The notes beneath the pieces are model-generated. The model ran no database searches. It was not told the origin of the DNA and worked only from the letters and a program-made list of their open reading frames with translations. The position numbers were made by a program, and so were the translations under genes. This document shows, in pieces, positions 32,108 through 44,841 of a stretch of 64,000 nt of DNA. The stretch spans positions 797,931-861,930 of the forward strand of contig JAPKLW010000096.1 of the NCBI GenBank assembly GCA_026898455.1. Direction: 5' to 3'. The DNA is from Plectranthus barbatus (Eukaryota > Streptophyta > Magnoliopsida > Lamiales > Lamiaceae). Each line of letters begins with the position of its first letter. Positions within the stretch are counted from its first letter, which is position 1.

Positions 32108-32733
32108 AGAGATAGAAAAAAATACCGAAATATCGGACATATTGTATCGAAATAATTTTGAAATTATCGAATTTTTGGTAAGGTATCATACCGTACCGAA
32201 AATTATCGGTACGGTAACGGTATGACAATCCTAATATTGAATGTATACCGGCACATACCGTACTGAAAATGTAATAATATTTTTTGTTTTTATTATTATT
32301 TTAAAATAATAAACTAAAAATAAAATCATATAAATTAAGAATGAAATCATATTTTTTCTTTTCACCTAAAAATATTATTAATATAAACATATTTCTTAAA
32401 TAAATATCAATAGAAAAAATCGTAAAAATCAAAGTATATCAAAAAATTTCCGTATGTTAACGGTATATTGAAAGAATGATAAGATAAATGGTATATAAAT
32501 TATGTCATGCCTAAATCATATTGAAATTATTTCAAGAATTCGATATGCCCAAGTAATAGTGTATAAATTATCTAATACTGAAACCATACCGATTCATGCC
32601 GAAATGATACCGAAATTTCGGTATACCGAAAACTTTGGTACGGTAACAGTATGAGTTTTCCTCATACTGTAAATTTTGGTAAGGTATAAGGTATAAAGAA
32701 AAATATCCGGTATACCGTACCGAACCATCCCTA
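32108..32733. mobile_element. Candidate hAT-type MITE with ACCGAAA/CGGTA subterminal repeats
   Basis: Begins TAGAGATAG and ends CATCCCTA; both subterminal regions are packed with words such as TACCGAAATTTCGGTATA and ACGGTAACGGTATGA. This resembles a common plant family starting AGGGATGGTTCGGTACGG. No convincing TSD is seen, so the left edge is uncertain. Confidence 0.5.
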
Positions 32734-33202
32734 CGTATAAATTAGTTTTGAAGATAAAATAATTCAGTCCAACAAGTAATGTCCAGTTCAATTGAAATAT
32801 TAAACAAATCAAGTACTATATTCTACTTTGATATAATATAAAATTTAAATATTATTATAAAATTGTTCTGATATGGCCAACATAATCGATTTTATACTAC
32901 AAACGGTCGACCAAATTAAATTATATGGATTAAAAATCTCAAATCAACCGATCAAATTCTTCATTCACCAATCCAGCCAAATTACTTCGATTCGTCCCAT
33001 TTGAACCAAACTATATTTATCCTTACTGAGGGCACCCACAGTGGTGTGATTTAAAAATTTTAAGATCCCGTCACGTGTGCGCCATATTGATAATTATTAT
33101 CATTTTATAATAAATATCTACATCAATATCCACTATCATTTTTTTTATTCACTCAGTTTTTATTTTATACTATTTATAGGTCCCACTTGTCATAACAATT
33201 AC

Positions 33203-33209
<7 letters not shown>

Positions 33210-33257
<48 letters not shown>
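33210..33257. repeat. TA microsatellite
   Basis: 48 bp of TA directly before the element at 33258; probable landing site. Confidence 0.95.
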
Positions 33258-33260
<3 letters not shown>

Positions 33261-34450
33261 GTTAGATCATATGAGAATAGATGTTGATGTAAGAAATGAG
33301 AATAAATCTCAGCCTTTGATTTCACAAGATCTGCGGTCATGCTTTAATAAATTTCGTCTTCATTTTATCCACCGCGAACTTCATTATTACATATTTAAGG
33401 GTATCATTGTCATTTAGCCTGATGGTATCTTCCTCAAATAATTTCCATTTTCATTTTATCCTCCGCGAACTTCATTATTACATATTTGGATTTCTAATTC
33501 CTTTTCAATTTCGATTTTTCATCAAATTTCAATTGCCTTGTTGAGTCATCCAATACTCTAAAATTAAATTAAATTTTATTATTATTTAATTGAATTTTCT
33601 AATTTAATGAAGTTTTAAATAGATAAAATAAATTTAACATATTTTTCTGAAAAATTGATTTTATTTTTATTTAATTTAATTTTTCCCATTTGATGAAATA
33701 TAGAGAAGATAAAATGAAAAGAACTGTTTCTAAAAATTTGATTTTTTTTCTTTTAATGATGTATATAGGAGATAAAATGACGAGAACTGAAATAATTTTT
33801 CCGAAAAATTAATTTTATTTTTATTTAATTTAATTTTTTCCATTTAATCAAGTATAGAGGAGATAAAATGAAGAGAACTGTTTCAAAAATTTTGATTTTT
33901 TTCGTTTAATGATGTATATAGGAGATAAAATGAAGAGAATTGAAATCATTTTTTTCGAAAAATTAATTTTATAATGAACAATAATTGAGATAAAATGAAG
34001 AATAATTAAGATATAATGAATAACTGCTAAGATAAAATGCATGTCGCGTATAACATCAAAATTCACATCGAATTTATTTTATAATGAATCACAATTGAGA
34101 TAAAATGAAGAATAACTAAGATATAATGAAGAACTGCTATGATAAAATGCATGTCACGTGTAACATCAAAATTCGAATCAAATTTATTTTATAATGATTC
34201 GCAATTGAGATAAATGAAGTATAACTAAGATAAAATGAAGTATATAATACATAAAATGAACAAAACACAACTTTTGCGCCATGTACGTTCGTAATGACTA
34301 TGATGCCCTTCAATGAAGTAAAATGAGGATATTATGCCGCGTTTTTTGTTAAAGCTCTTATATAAACTGGATCGTTGATGTTGTCAAATCTATGGACGAG
34401 ATTTATTCTCATTTCTCATGATAAGGGCTATTCTCACCAGATCAGCCCCC
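33258..34450. mobile_element. TA-flanked TIR element, inverted copy of the 10455-11714 family
   Basis: Left end GAGGTTAGATCATATGAGAA; right end TTCTCACCAGATCAGCCCCC, the complement of the left end of the element at 10455. It carries tandem-like AGATAAAATGAAG words (33700-34260) and no FAR1-like frame. Confidence 0.75.
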
Positions 34451-35877
34451 TATATATATATTCTTTATTTATTTTATTGAAATTGATTAATTCAAATTAA
34501 TTAATTCTACTTTTAATAAAAAAAATTAATATAACCCTTGAAAAAAGTATTCGTTATAATAATTGAACAAAAATGGATAAAATATAAATGTATGCATACA
34601 TATATTAAAAATATATTTTTTATATAATACTTTATATTTATTTAATAATATTTATTTATATATAAAATAAATAAAAAATTTTGAATTAAAAGAAAGAATA
34701 AATGAATTTAAAGAAAAGAAAAGGAAAAAAATAAAAAAGCCCCCCAAAACCCTGCCCCACACACGTCCATTCTCACCACTAGCGAGTGCACTTCGCGCAC
34801 CACATCTGTGCGTCCGATGGGAAAGAATATCTCACGTCCTTGTGGAATTGATTCTCATGTGAGGTCCATTTTTTTTATAAGAAATGAAATCTTAAATTAG
34901 ATCTCAAATTTTACTCTCTCTCTTCTATTCTCTCTCTTAGTGGACTAAAATTGATGAGGTGGGGGATCTTAAGTTTTTTAAAATCCCCCATTTGGGTTGC
35001 TCTAAGTAACATGCAGAGCTCACATGAGTCCAAGACAAAGGCCCGTGGATGGAAAATTTACCAAGGTTGAATTTAACTTAGATATAAATCAAGAGAAGAA
35101 AGACATGCTTTAATCCACACAAGAGATATTTATGGAAATATATACCAAATCTTGAAGATATATTTAACTATATTCCATATCTACTTAAATTTAAATATCT
35201 CATTCTCATATTCTTGTATGAATATAAATAGATCCCGGGTCTTCAAAGTATTTATTCAGAATTAAGTATGAGTTCTTTCATAAATCAACAATATCAAAAT
35301 TATCGTCGTGTTTTGTTTACATATTTTTCTAGATCTTTATTTTGTACAAAATTACTCACAATAATTTATTTAAATGTCTAAATAATAAGTGTCCAAAATT
35401 AAATATATTAGTATTTTTAAATTGATGTCTTGTTTGTTCCTATCCAATTCACTTTGAAAGTGTTAATAGCTCATTTCGATCTATATAAAGCAATTACCAA
35501 CTCTTGATGATTGCATATTTGCATTCAATAAAATTTGTCAATTTGAGTGTATATATAAGTCATTCTATTAGTTTTAATTTTTTGCATCATTCATTGGATA
35601 ATTATTCAAATGGAACAAATGATATATTAATCTCATTTTTAGTACTATTAGTGGAATAATCTATTAGACCATGTAAACCAATTTAACCAAATTGTTTTAA
35701 TATTGATTGACAGATATAATTTGAAATTGTTCTTTGATTGATTTATTTGTGACATTTGTAAATTATATTTATTAATTTGATTAATACTTCACAATTCAAA
35801 TTGATTATATTGGAAGAATGCACCCTTAATATTGATTATTTAGTAATTAATGGAGTAGTCCAAAAAAGGCAAAATGG
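34451..35877. other. AT-rich stretch, possible degenerate LTR
   Basis: Apart from the Harbinger-like end (to 34994), a TATAAATAGATCCCGGG segment near 35223 followed by a leader-like stretch recalls a Copia LTR promoter, but no termini are found. Otherwise nothing is seen. Confidence 0.35.
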
Positions 35878-35882
35878 AGAGG

Positions 35883-36239
35883 TGTAAAGATCCCTACTTC
35901 TCCCTACAAAACCGGCTTATAAGGAGAGGGGACCTCCACTATTATATAGTGGTATACTCCAAGGTCTATGGCCGATGTGGGACACTCAACACACCCCCCT
36001 CACGCACAGCGTGAAGCTTCACGGGGATCCCATTATCGGGATAAATCACAAGTCCCATCATCGGGATACATCAAGTCTTATTATAGGACAAATTGGGTCC
36101 CACATCGAACCGAACCTGGCTCTGATACCATATAAAGATCCCCACTTCTCCCTACAAAACCGGCTTATAAGAAGAGGGGACCTCCACTATTATATAGTGG
36201 TATACTCCAAGGTCCATGGCCGATGTGGGATACTCAACA
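35883..36239 (-). mobile_element. Complete TRIM (terminal-repeat retrotransposon in miniature), TSD AGAGG
   Basis: Two 109-bp terminal repeats (35883-35991 and 36131-36239; TGTAAAGATCC...ACTCAACA, TA for TG in the second) enclose 139 bp. On the - strand a tRNA-iMet primer site (TGGTATCAGAGC, 36119-36130) abuts the right repeat and a G-rich polypurine tract (complement of CACCCCCCTC) abuts the left. AGAGG is duplicated at 35878-35882 and 36240-36244. No protein is encoded; it depends on other retroelements. Confidence 0.92.
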
Positions 36240-36359
36240 AGAGGTATAGTAATAAAATAACGAAACAAGTAGGGTCTCGATCTCCCCGGTTTTCATCTTT
36301 TCCCTTATCTACATTAATTATTTCTTCTTCCTAAAAACATAAATTTTGTTTATTTAGGA

Positions 36360-37240
36360 AATAATAGCAAAGCTAACAATCTTATCTCTTGATTTGTTTT
36401 TTTATCCAAAAACCAATGGCAAACGAATTTGAGGAGAATTTATGTTTTTCAATTTCACTTTAGTCATTCAAGAGTTGGAAGAATAGAATCAATCCTTTGA
36501 TTTTTGTACTTTATTCTCTATTAAGTTTTAATTCAATACAATCTTTATTTTTTTATTTCATGTCTACTTGCAATATGTTAGGCTAAAACTCTTAACAGAT
36601 TCTAGGGTTTCTTCATTCGTGTTCATGCTTTGATTCGAATTACTAAAACCCTAATTGGTTTAAATTCTCTGATTTTATTTTTAAATCTATTTTCAATTGA
36701 GGGATCGAGATATAAAACCTGGAATAGGTTTTAGTTATAAATTAGAGGATCGAGAGTTGAAAAATAATAATAGGAAGAGAGAATTTAATATAATTAATTG
36801 TCTGTCCGACCAATAAGATATCAATTGTAGGATTAACCTGGTATTTATTGAGATCGATTAATGTGTGTTTTTTAGATCGAGAGGAGATAATCACTGATTA
36901 GTAATCTAGGCTTTAATTGTCCGACCAAGGAATTAATTCCATATTAACAGATTTTTCACCTAAGTGCTTTCTAAGTTTGAATATTTGTTTCTTGCATGAT
37001 AATAAGTTTGGTAGATTTCCCTAGGATCTGTGTTTTTGTTTATTTTAAAAGTTGTTTTCAAAACCCAAAACCTTTTGAAATTGGGTTGTCCCAAACAAAG
37101 AATTGAAAAACTATATTAAATATATAAGATATTTTCGTTGTACTTTTCTCTTGGATTCGACAACCTTATGGTTACTTATAAATATATTTGTCCTTTGCTA
37201 TAATTTGTATGCGAATTTAGCATTGATCAATGATCTTCCA
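36360..37240 (+). mobile_element. Athila-type LTR remnant
   Basis: Shares the order of blocks seen in the Athila-like LTRs (17460-18060): TTCTAGGGTTTC, GAGGGATCGAGA, GATCGAGAGGAGATAATCAC, AATTGTCCGACCAAGGAATT, CCTAGGATCTGTG and GGATTCGACAACC. Termini are not clear; no primer site follows. Confidence 0.6.
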
Positions 37241-38298
37241 TGATATACTACACACCGTATGATCTCCTTATGAATAAGATAAGAGGATAAAATCATTTGT
37301 GATACATGCTTGTTAATTCAGATAGAAGATGAACATACAACATTAATGATTCTCACTATATTAACCAAAAACCTTGTTCATAATATACTAATCTTAATGC
37401 TTTCAGTATACATATCCATCACACTTCAGTAGCAAAAACTGCTTGAAGCCCCATCCTCATCAAGTGAAAACTCGACATCGAGGCAAAATTAATTGATTTC
37501 TAGGAAAGGGGCATTTTATCCTTTTAAGTCACGTCAGAGAATCAGTAAGGAGAGGTGCGAAGTAATCCTTCGACCTGATTCTCAAGATCGGTACGGGGAG
37601 GAGAGCGAGATCTATTAGATCGTTTCCCTTACATGTATTTTGGATCGGTCATTGGGGGACTGTGGAATCCCTTGCACCGATCGATGAAAATATTCAGCTT
37701 TATTGAAACAATTTAGATTTTGATTTAGTTGGGGGTCTATTGTTGTGCCCCAAAATGATTAAGCCCATTCAAGGTCCATTGATATGTAAACGAAATCCGA
37801 TAGAGTGATTCCAAGCCCAATGAACTGAACTAGCTTGGAAAGTCCATATTCGACTAAGGATTTCTGAAGTAATTATCTAGCAAAAATTGAGTCACTCTGG
37901 CAGTATGATCAGATCATTCCATGACTAGCACCACATTGGTTGGAGGATAACTCGAAGAACTGTGCACCAATAGTGTGCGTCCAAATGAAAACACTACCTC
38001 AAATGATGCAGTTGTTCGAACCGGTGCTTCAGCTTAGGAGTCATGACCTTTTGAATCAATCTATTTAGCTCAAAAGTTGTAATTATTAGTCAACAATCAT
38101 GTAACTTGGTAAAATGCCTATAAATACATGGAATTCGGTTGTCATTCAAAGACACTGATTTCTAGAAAAAATGCATTTGTTACACAATCAAAGCAACAAC
38201 ACATTTCCATAAGTATTGTCATTTATTTCATTTCAAGTACTCTTTCTTCATATTCAATTCTAGTAAAAACCCACCATCAACAATTATTAATATTATAG
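37241..38298. other. Unresolved retroelement-like sequence
   Basis: A GGGGGACTGTGGAATCCC segment (about 37655), a CCTATAAATAC TATA-like site (about 38119) and a leader-like stretch suggest part of an LTR, but no pair or termini are visible. Confidence 0.35.
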
Positions 38299-39600
38299 TG
38301 TTGGTCCCAAAATCAGAGGATAACATACGCAACAAAAAAATGAACAAATATAAACAAGAGTTTTACTCCTTTATTCTCCAAACTGACTGTGTCTGGTTAG
38401 TTTTGGTTATGAAAAATGGTTTGGCAGTTGAATCTTTACTTAATTGATTTCGCAAGAACTTAGAAAGTTGTTTGGTTTCAAAATAAATATAGAAATCAAA
38501 GCCGAGCATGAAAAATAATATATGTAAAGGACAATGATTTTATAGTGGTTCGAAGCCAAATGTTCTACTTGCACTCTTCAATAGCTCAGGTTGGAAATCA
38601 CTAGAACACATTACAAGGTGATGTAGCACGATCTGTCGCAGTCACGGACAACTCTTCTATCCATCGGTTGTATGTGGTCTCGTCTAGTCCACCAGGAACT
38701 CTCTCTCTCTTCAGCTTGATGTGGAACACGTCACGCAACCACCGCTAAAAAGGGGTTGGATGTTTGTGTTCTCCCAGAACGTCAGTGTTGGTTGGTTGAG
38801 TGGTGTTTCGCTGGAGTTTCTCAAGAAGTGAGAAACTCAACTTGGATTCTTACTCAGAAAGTAAGAACTCCAGAAATAGCTCTAGCTAGATGTTAAGAGC
38901 TTCGTGTATAAGAAACAAGGAAAGTGCGAGAGCTTTAAAAGCCTTAAGCTCGAGAGCTTAGAAAACTTGCAAGTGCAACGGAGATGGAGGTTATAGATTC
39001 TATGGAAGCTTATAATCATATAAGTCGGTAAACTTCTCCTTGTGTGTCTTGATCTCTATTTATAGGCGCAATACTTGAGGAGATAAAGATCTAGCTGTTT
39101 GAGACAAATTCAAATTCGATCAATGGGAAATTCTGATGCAACTTGTTTTCTACAATGCAGTATTATATGAAGCCCTGCAGTAGGTAGACTTTTCTACGTT
39201 GTGTCATAACGACTCTTTCCCAGTCATAGGAATCCAAACTGGTATATTCATAAACAATTCGGTCTTTGTCTCTGAAGAATGCAAACTTGTATAAACCACC
39301 ATCTTACAAGTCAGCTCGTTTAAAGCATACAACTGACATATTCTTTTTGTCTCTTTGTTTTGGTGTCACCAACTTCCTTCTCTCTGAACTTAGGAAACTG
39401 GTTGGTGATATTTGTTGCTGGTAACTTGCTAGTTTTCATACACTTCAGCACGCGTAGACGCCACTGGCTACAAAATCCAAACTTGTGAGATGTCTTGCTC
39501 TTATTACAACTCAATAATCTTATATAGTACATTACAAATTTTTTAGCTAAACTCACATATAAAGACCAATCAATTTTATACAATTTAACTTATAAAATAG
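38299..39600 (-). mobile_element. Divergent Sirevirus-like LTR
   Basis: Starts TGTTGGTCCCAAAATCAGAG like the LTRs at 46711, 55693 and 57988. It shares the TTTATAGTGGTTCG block, a TATA site (CTATTTATAGG complement near 39056) and a TTATTACAACTC block. The conserved hairpin is not found in it. The right end is unresolved. Confidence 0.55.
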
Positions 39601-39878
39601 TAATTCTAAAAAATTACTAATCTATATATAAATAAAAACAGAACCCTTATAAGATTTTTTTCCCCCCCTAAATGTAGTTTCCTAAAATAGGTTAATAATG
39701 TATGTGGTAATTAATTTAAAATAAGATAAATACATAATGAGTGAAATTTATAATTGATTATTATTAATTTAATCGTATATTTATATATATAAAGTTGTAT
39801 TCTTAATTATGTTTTATATTTGGTATATTCGAATTCATGCATTTTTTATATGTTCAAGAATTTTATAAGTTAATTAGT
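39601..39878. other. AT-rich sequence between two LTR remnants
   Basis: Nothing recognised. Confidence 0.45.
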
Positions 39879-40699
39879 TGTTGGTCCCGAAATCAGAAAT
39901 GTATTATATGCAGTAGAAGTTTAAATAAGATTGCACTTCTGAAAACTGAATCTCAGTTTTCAGTTTCTGAAAACTCAGTTTTAGCTCAAAGTAAGTTTTA
40001 AGTTTCAGTTTGGGGTGTACACTTCAATACTTAGAAAGTATTGAAGGTTTCAAATAAGTAAAAAAACTTAAATTGCATAAACTCATATAAAGCAGTAGAT
40101 GACTCAGGATGTTTTATAGTGTTTCGGAGCCTGAAGTCCTACGTATACTCTTCTGAAATTAATTCAAAAATTCACTAAGGATCAGATTACAAACCTTCTC
40201 ACGATCTATTGCTAGCCCGTCGGAATCTCTATCCTTCGGCCTACTAGCGCATTCGCCCAGAAACTCCTTGTCGGCTGCTTCCTTCTTCATATTGGAAAAA
40301 GGACGCACCTCGCAACCTTCAAATTGGATGTTCGATGTTTACTGTTCTTCCCAGAACGAGGTTGATTGGCAATCGCCTGTTGGAGTCAGAGTTCCGGACT
40401 AGAAACTGACTGTTGTGTTTATTACTTGAAAAGTAATAAACACCAAGTAGGTAGCTTAAGCTTGGAAAGCTTCAGCCTCGTGTACTTAGACATGTATACG
40501 GAATGATTAGCTTGAGCAAAGATGCTAAGCCTCGTGTTCAGACACGGAGATTCAGAGAACTTTTTGACAAGAGTTTTGACTTAGCTTTACTCGAGTTTCA
40601 GGTACTCTCCTCTGAAGTGGCTGACTCCTATTTATAGGAAGCTTGGTCGATGATTTGAGTTGTGTCTGTTAGACACAAAGATTCAACCGTTAGAGACAA
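39879..40699 (-). mobile_element. Truncated Sirevirus-like LTR joined to gag
   Basis: Starts TGTTGGTCCCGAAATCAGAA, carries the conserved hairpin (40022-40046) and a TATA site near 40625. At about 40699 it passes directly into internal gag sequence instead of running the usual 1.5 kb, so a deletion joined LTR to gag. Confidence 0.7.
40022..40046. repeat. Conserved LTR hairpin, copy 2
   Basis: Arms CTTCAATACTT and AAGTATTGAAG with a 3-base loop. Confidence 0.85.
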
Positions 40700-41698
40700 A
40701 TGGAATTCATCATTGTCTGAGATGTCAGGTACTTAGTTCTGGAGAGCATTGCTTTTGTCACTGCTCTGGAGGCTTTATTCTCAAATATCCTCTTCGTGCA
40801 TTCCCTCTCAGGTTGGGAGAGTTGCATTCAAAGCACACATTGGGAGGTCTCTCACGGAATTTTTGTTCACCTCCTTGTGAACTCTCAGTTTTAGCTTTAG
40901 CTTTTTCAAGAAGCTTGGTCAGCTTCCTCTTCTGTTCCACAAGCTCAACAACTAAGCTCTCTTCCTCCTTTTTCTGGTAGGAAGGTGTTGGTGATGGTGC
41001 TGACTTGGTTCCAAAGCTTTGACCTGATGCTATGTCAACTTGGTAAGGCTTCTGAGGCCTTCTTTTAAAATCTCTCTTTACGAAGAGGGCAACATCTTCT
41101 TCGGGTTGCATGCTGATATTTTGCACGACTTCATTTTAATTTGCTATTTGGATGTCCCATTTGTGGGCTTGAAGTTGAGCAAACACGTCCTTCGTCGTCA
41201 TCTTGGGGAGTTCCTTCTCTTTCAAGCTTGTAACTTTGACGAACCAGTCTTCCTTGGGCATTTTGAAGAGGATCTTTGTGTTTACATCTGCAATGTTATA
41301 CTCTCTCCCCAAGTTCTTTAGTTCACAAATAATGGCATTAAATCTAGCTTTCATTGATTTTATATTTTCACCCGAAAGCATTTGGAAGGACTCATACTTA
41401 TCCACAGAATTCTGAAGCTTGTTCCGCTTCATTTGGTCAGTCTCTTGGGAAAGAGTGCTAAGGAAATCCTACATCTACTTTACATTGTCGTAGCCGAGAG
41501 CTTCGACAACCAGCGGCTCTGGTAGAGATTGAAGAATGAGCTCCATAGCCACTGAATCCGCTGAAAGTAGATTATATCTTCATTTGTCCACTCAGCATAG
41601 GGTTTGTTCATTATCTCTGGGCCTACTGCTCCTTCAAGCTGAGTGTTTACTTTAGTGATCTTTATAGGTCCGGTGGATAGAACCTCAGCCATCTCTGG
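40700..41698 (-). pseudogene. Sirevirus-like gag fragment
   Basis: Broken frames at 41480-41710, 41136-41432 and 40758-41126. Motifs AEVLSTGPIKITKVNTQLEG, then GENIKSMKARFNAIICELKN and CFECNSPN (start of a zinc knuckle, damaged) match the fuller gag at 54083-55576. Its 5' part lies 16 kb away at 57815-57987, separated by the nested insertions. Confidence 0.8.
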
Positions 41699-42013
41699 AT
41701 GGATGATCAATGCTATTTCTAACAGATTAATTATAGAATAGTGGTAAAATAAATTTATAACTCAAATATCGAACCCACGGAGAAAAGATATGTGAAATAG
41801 TCATATGTACTAAAACACAATTTCAAATTAATTGTTTGAGTAATTTAGAAATCAGGTTTGAATTATTAAACTAGGAAGAGAAATAAAATAAAAACTTATA
41901 TTAAATAAAACGAAACACAGATCCTAGAGAAGAAATCTTATTATGGATAACATGTAAGAACCAATTAAATTAACAGGTGGAATAAGACAATTATGATATA
42001 TTTCCTTGGTCAG

Positions 42014-43334
42014 TGATAAGTTAGTATTTTTACCAACTTATCTCTTTGTTCTTTGACTAATTGGGTGATGTTTAGATTGTTTTACGTGTCTTTTTGTGCA
42101 TGGGTTGGCTTTTGTGCTCGTAATGTCGAGTTTGGTGAATTATGCAGGTTTTTAGTCGGAAACAGGGAAGAATCAGAAAGATGCTCGTGTTCCAGACCTG
42201 CCTCGATCGACGCCCATGGCACGTCGATCGATGCAGCTGATCGGAGGGTGATCGACGAAAGATCGATGAGGATCGACTCAAAAATGTGAAGGTCGTGCCC
42301 ACGTCGATCGATGCGAGCTCTTCAAGGGCGTCGATCGATGCAAGACGCTCCGTCGATCGACGCGACGTCGGGATTTCCTGATCTGATCCTGATTTTAAGA
42401 TAGAGACATATCTAATCCTAGATATTGTTTGATACATCTATCACTACTATATAAGGCCATGTAAAATTCAATTTTTTGTGTGGAAAATTGTGGAGAATTT
42501 AGGAGAATTTTAGAGTTGAAGATTTTAGAGATTTTCAAGAGTTTTTAGGTTTTATGATTGAAGAAAGGTTTTTGTAGGAAGACATCTACACCCAATTTTT
42601 ATGCAATTCATGTTTTTCTTTATCTCTGATGATTCAAATCATGAATATGTGTAACTAAATTCCTTCTCAGATTTTAGGGTTACGAACTATCAATGTATGC
42701 ATGTTTGATTAATTGAATTATTTTCCTTTCCCATCGTAGTTTATAATATCTGTGCTTATTCATAATCTTGAGTTTGCTGGCCACATCTTAGGTTTAATTA
42801 GTTGAGAACTTGAGACGTAACTGTAATATTTTTTAATGGAAACAGTTTTCACAATATAATTTGATTTCTTGTCCGAGTAGAAGGAGATAGATTATAGGAA
42901 TAAATCAGTGTATTTTTGGAGTTAGTTAATTCATCTTGAGACCGAGCAGAGATAGGTAATTGACTAATCTTTTTTATGAATTGTCCAACAAAGAAGTTCA
43001 TAATACCTTTCTGATGTTTCACTACGAATAGGAATTAAATTGGGAATTAATCAATTCATTCATACATGTCATACTTGATAGGTAGATATCCCTGGAATCT
43101 GTACTTCTCATATCTACTTGCATCAAAAGTCTTTTATTTTCCTGTTCAATTTTAATTTGCGAAATTAGTTTGAAACAAAACCAAAATTTTATTTTCTTTC
43201 CTAACCAGTATTTTGAGAACCTATGTTTTAGTATTTAAGATTTTTCGTTATTTCTTCCCCATGGGATTCGATAATTTATTTTCCGCTTTATTATCAGCTT
43301 AGCTAAGTCATTGGTAAAATAATTCTGCGATCTA
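42014..43334 (+). repeat. 5' LTR, second Athila-like element
   Basis: TGATAAGTTAG start. Palindrome cluster (42200-42375) with several TCGATCGA words, TATA box TATATAAGG at 42448-42456. Confidence 0.9.
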
Positions 43335-43338
43335 ATTT

Positions 43339-43356
43339 TGGCGCCGTTGCCGGGGA
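43339..43356 (+). promoter_or_regulatory. Primer binding site, tRNA-Asp type
   Basis: TGGCGCCGTTGCCGGGGA, a full 18-base complement to the 3' end of plant tRNA-Asp. Confidence 0.92.
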
Positions 43357-44841
43357 CTTCCCGTTTGGCCATCCACCGATGTGGTTATGGAGGATCCTCC
43401 GGAGGAGGAATGAGGTACCGTTTCTCTTTTCCCATCTAACTTGCAAACTTGTCCACTCCTTAGAGTGAAACAAGTTTGGGGGATGAGGATCGAAAAAGGG
43501 AAACGTTTGTATTTTTATTTATTTACTGCGTTATTTTAATTTCTTTTGTTTTTTTTATTTTTTCTGAACCATCACCATCCTTGTTCTTTTGCTTCAATGT
43601 GAACAATTGCTCTCTGCAAGGTTTTTCACTCAAATTAGTATTTTGAATTCTTGATTTGTGGTACTAGTTCTGAATTGGAGAGTCTTGAGAATTGTTTAGG
43701 AGCTTTTGAACATAGGGCAGTCGAAACTATTTTGATTATGTTGGTGTTGGAAAATATGACTTGTCTTTCCTTGAATGAGAATTGTTGATTAATAATTGAG
43801 ATATTTGCTGATTGAGAATGAAAATCTGTGTGATAGAGTAGCCGATGATAGGAGCTGTTTTGCTTGATGAGTTGATCTTTGAAATATAAATTTTTGCATG
43901 ATAACTGTTCAAATTGGGTAATTGTTGAGGAGTAACAAGAATTTTAACCCTGTGTAAAAATTTAAGCCTCTTTATCGTTTGAGTGACAAGGTTTTTAGAC
44001 TTACTTCCTAGAATTTGAAAAATTTCTCTCTTGAGGTTGCATTAAGTGTGGTAATAGGGTGAAAATGATTTTAGGCATGTTCTTTCGTAACCCATCTCCC
44101 ATACACTAACCTTAAATTTCCACTTGTACCCCCTTTGAGCCTTGAATAAATTTTCTTTGATTAGAAGGGTTGATGAATAAGAGGATTATGATTTATTGGA
44201 AGGTGTGAATTGTGGGATTGTGATATGAGTTCATGTGCAAAAATAAGGGTTCCCATGGGTAAATTAAGAAAAAAGTGAACATGAGTGGAAAAAGAAAGGA
44301 AAAAAAATTCATATGCTTGTAAGTTCACGAAAGTTTAAAATAAGTTCTAAGAGGCCCTGAAAACTATAAGGAAAAGAGAAGGAACAAGAATGTGCATAAA
44401 GAGAAAAATTATGTGGTTATGATATGCTTGGGTCTTTGGGTTTAATTGCAATATTTTGAGTCACTTAGCCAAATATATCCCACCTTTTAGGTAAGCCACA
44501 TTACAACCAAAACAAGACCTTTCTGATTCCCTGAAAAGCCACACTAACAAGTAGTTAGAGATGAGAAATTTGTCGAACTTATGGTGAGGTAAACTAAAGC
44601 CTTGAGTGAGTGAAACACAAACCCTTTACTTCTAGAGCGATGAGTGCAAACATTGCTCGGTGAGGTTCCTCCTCAATAATTTAACAATGAGAATTTGTTT
44701 GGATTGCATGATCTATATGAATAAGTGATACTTAGATTGCAAAAGAAGCTTGTGAGGCATTGCACACTTGTATCTGCATTTGATTCGATTATTTGTCTGC
44801 GAATTGGTCGAGGACGATCAATGGTTTATGTTTGTGGGAGT
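43357..44841 (+). other. Non-coding interior of the second Athila-like element
   Basis: Contains AAGTTTGGGGGATGAGG (about 43469) and CCCCCTTTGAGCCTTG (about 44128), matching words in the 3' region of the first Athila-like element. It ends with a GTTTGTGGGAG polypurine tract. Gag to integrase appear cleanly lost, keeping the primer site and the 3' region. Confidence 0.75.

Larger units (their letters stand above)
33028..34994. mobile_element. Candidate Harbinger-like MITE, interrupted by a TA-flanked element
   Basis: The left end GAGGGCACCCACAGTGG and the complement of the right end TTAGAGCAACCCAAATGGG, followed by inverted TTTAAAAATTTTAAGATCC and GATCTTAAGTTTTTTAAAAT, suggest one element split by the insertion at 33258-34450. 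The PIF/Harbinger assignment rests on the GGGCACCCACAGTGG-like end only. Confidence 0.45.

Noticed and set aside
35883..36239. Cassandra-type TRIM
   Set aside because: Cassandra LTRs contain 5S rRNA-like sequence; none is visible here.
42072..42437. 121-codon ORF with RRST/SID-like text, repeated at 44900-45265
   Set aside because: Both are antisense readings of the palindrome clusters in the two LTRs of the second Athila-like element and not a gene family.
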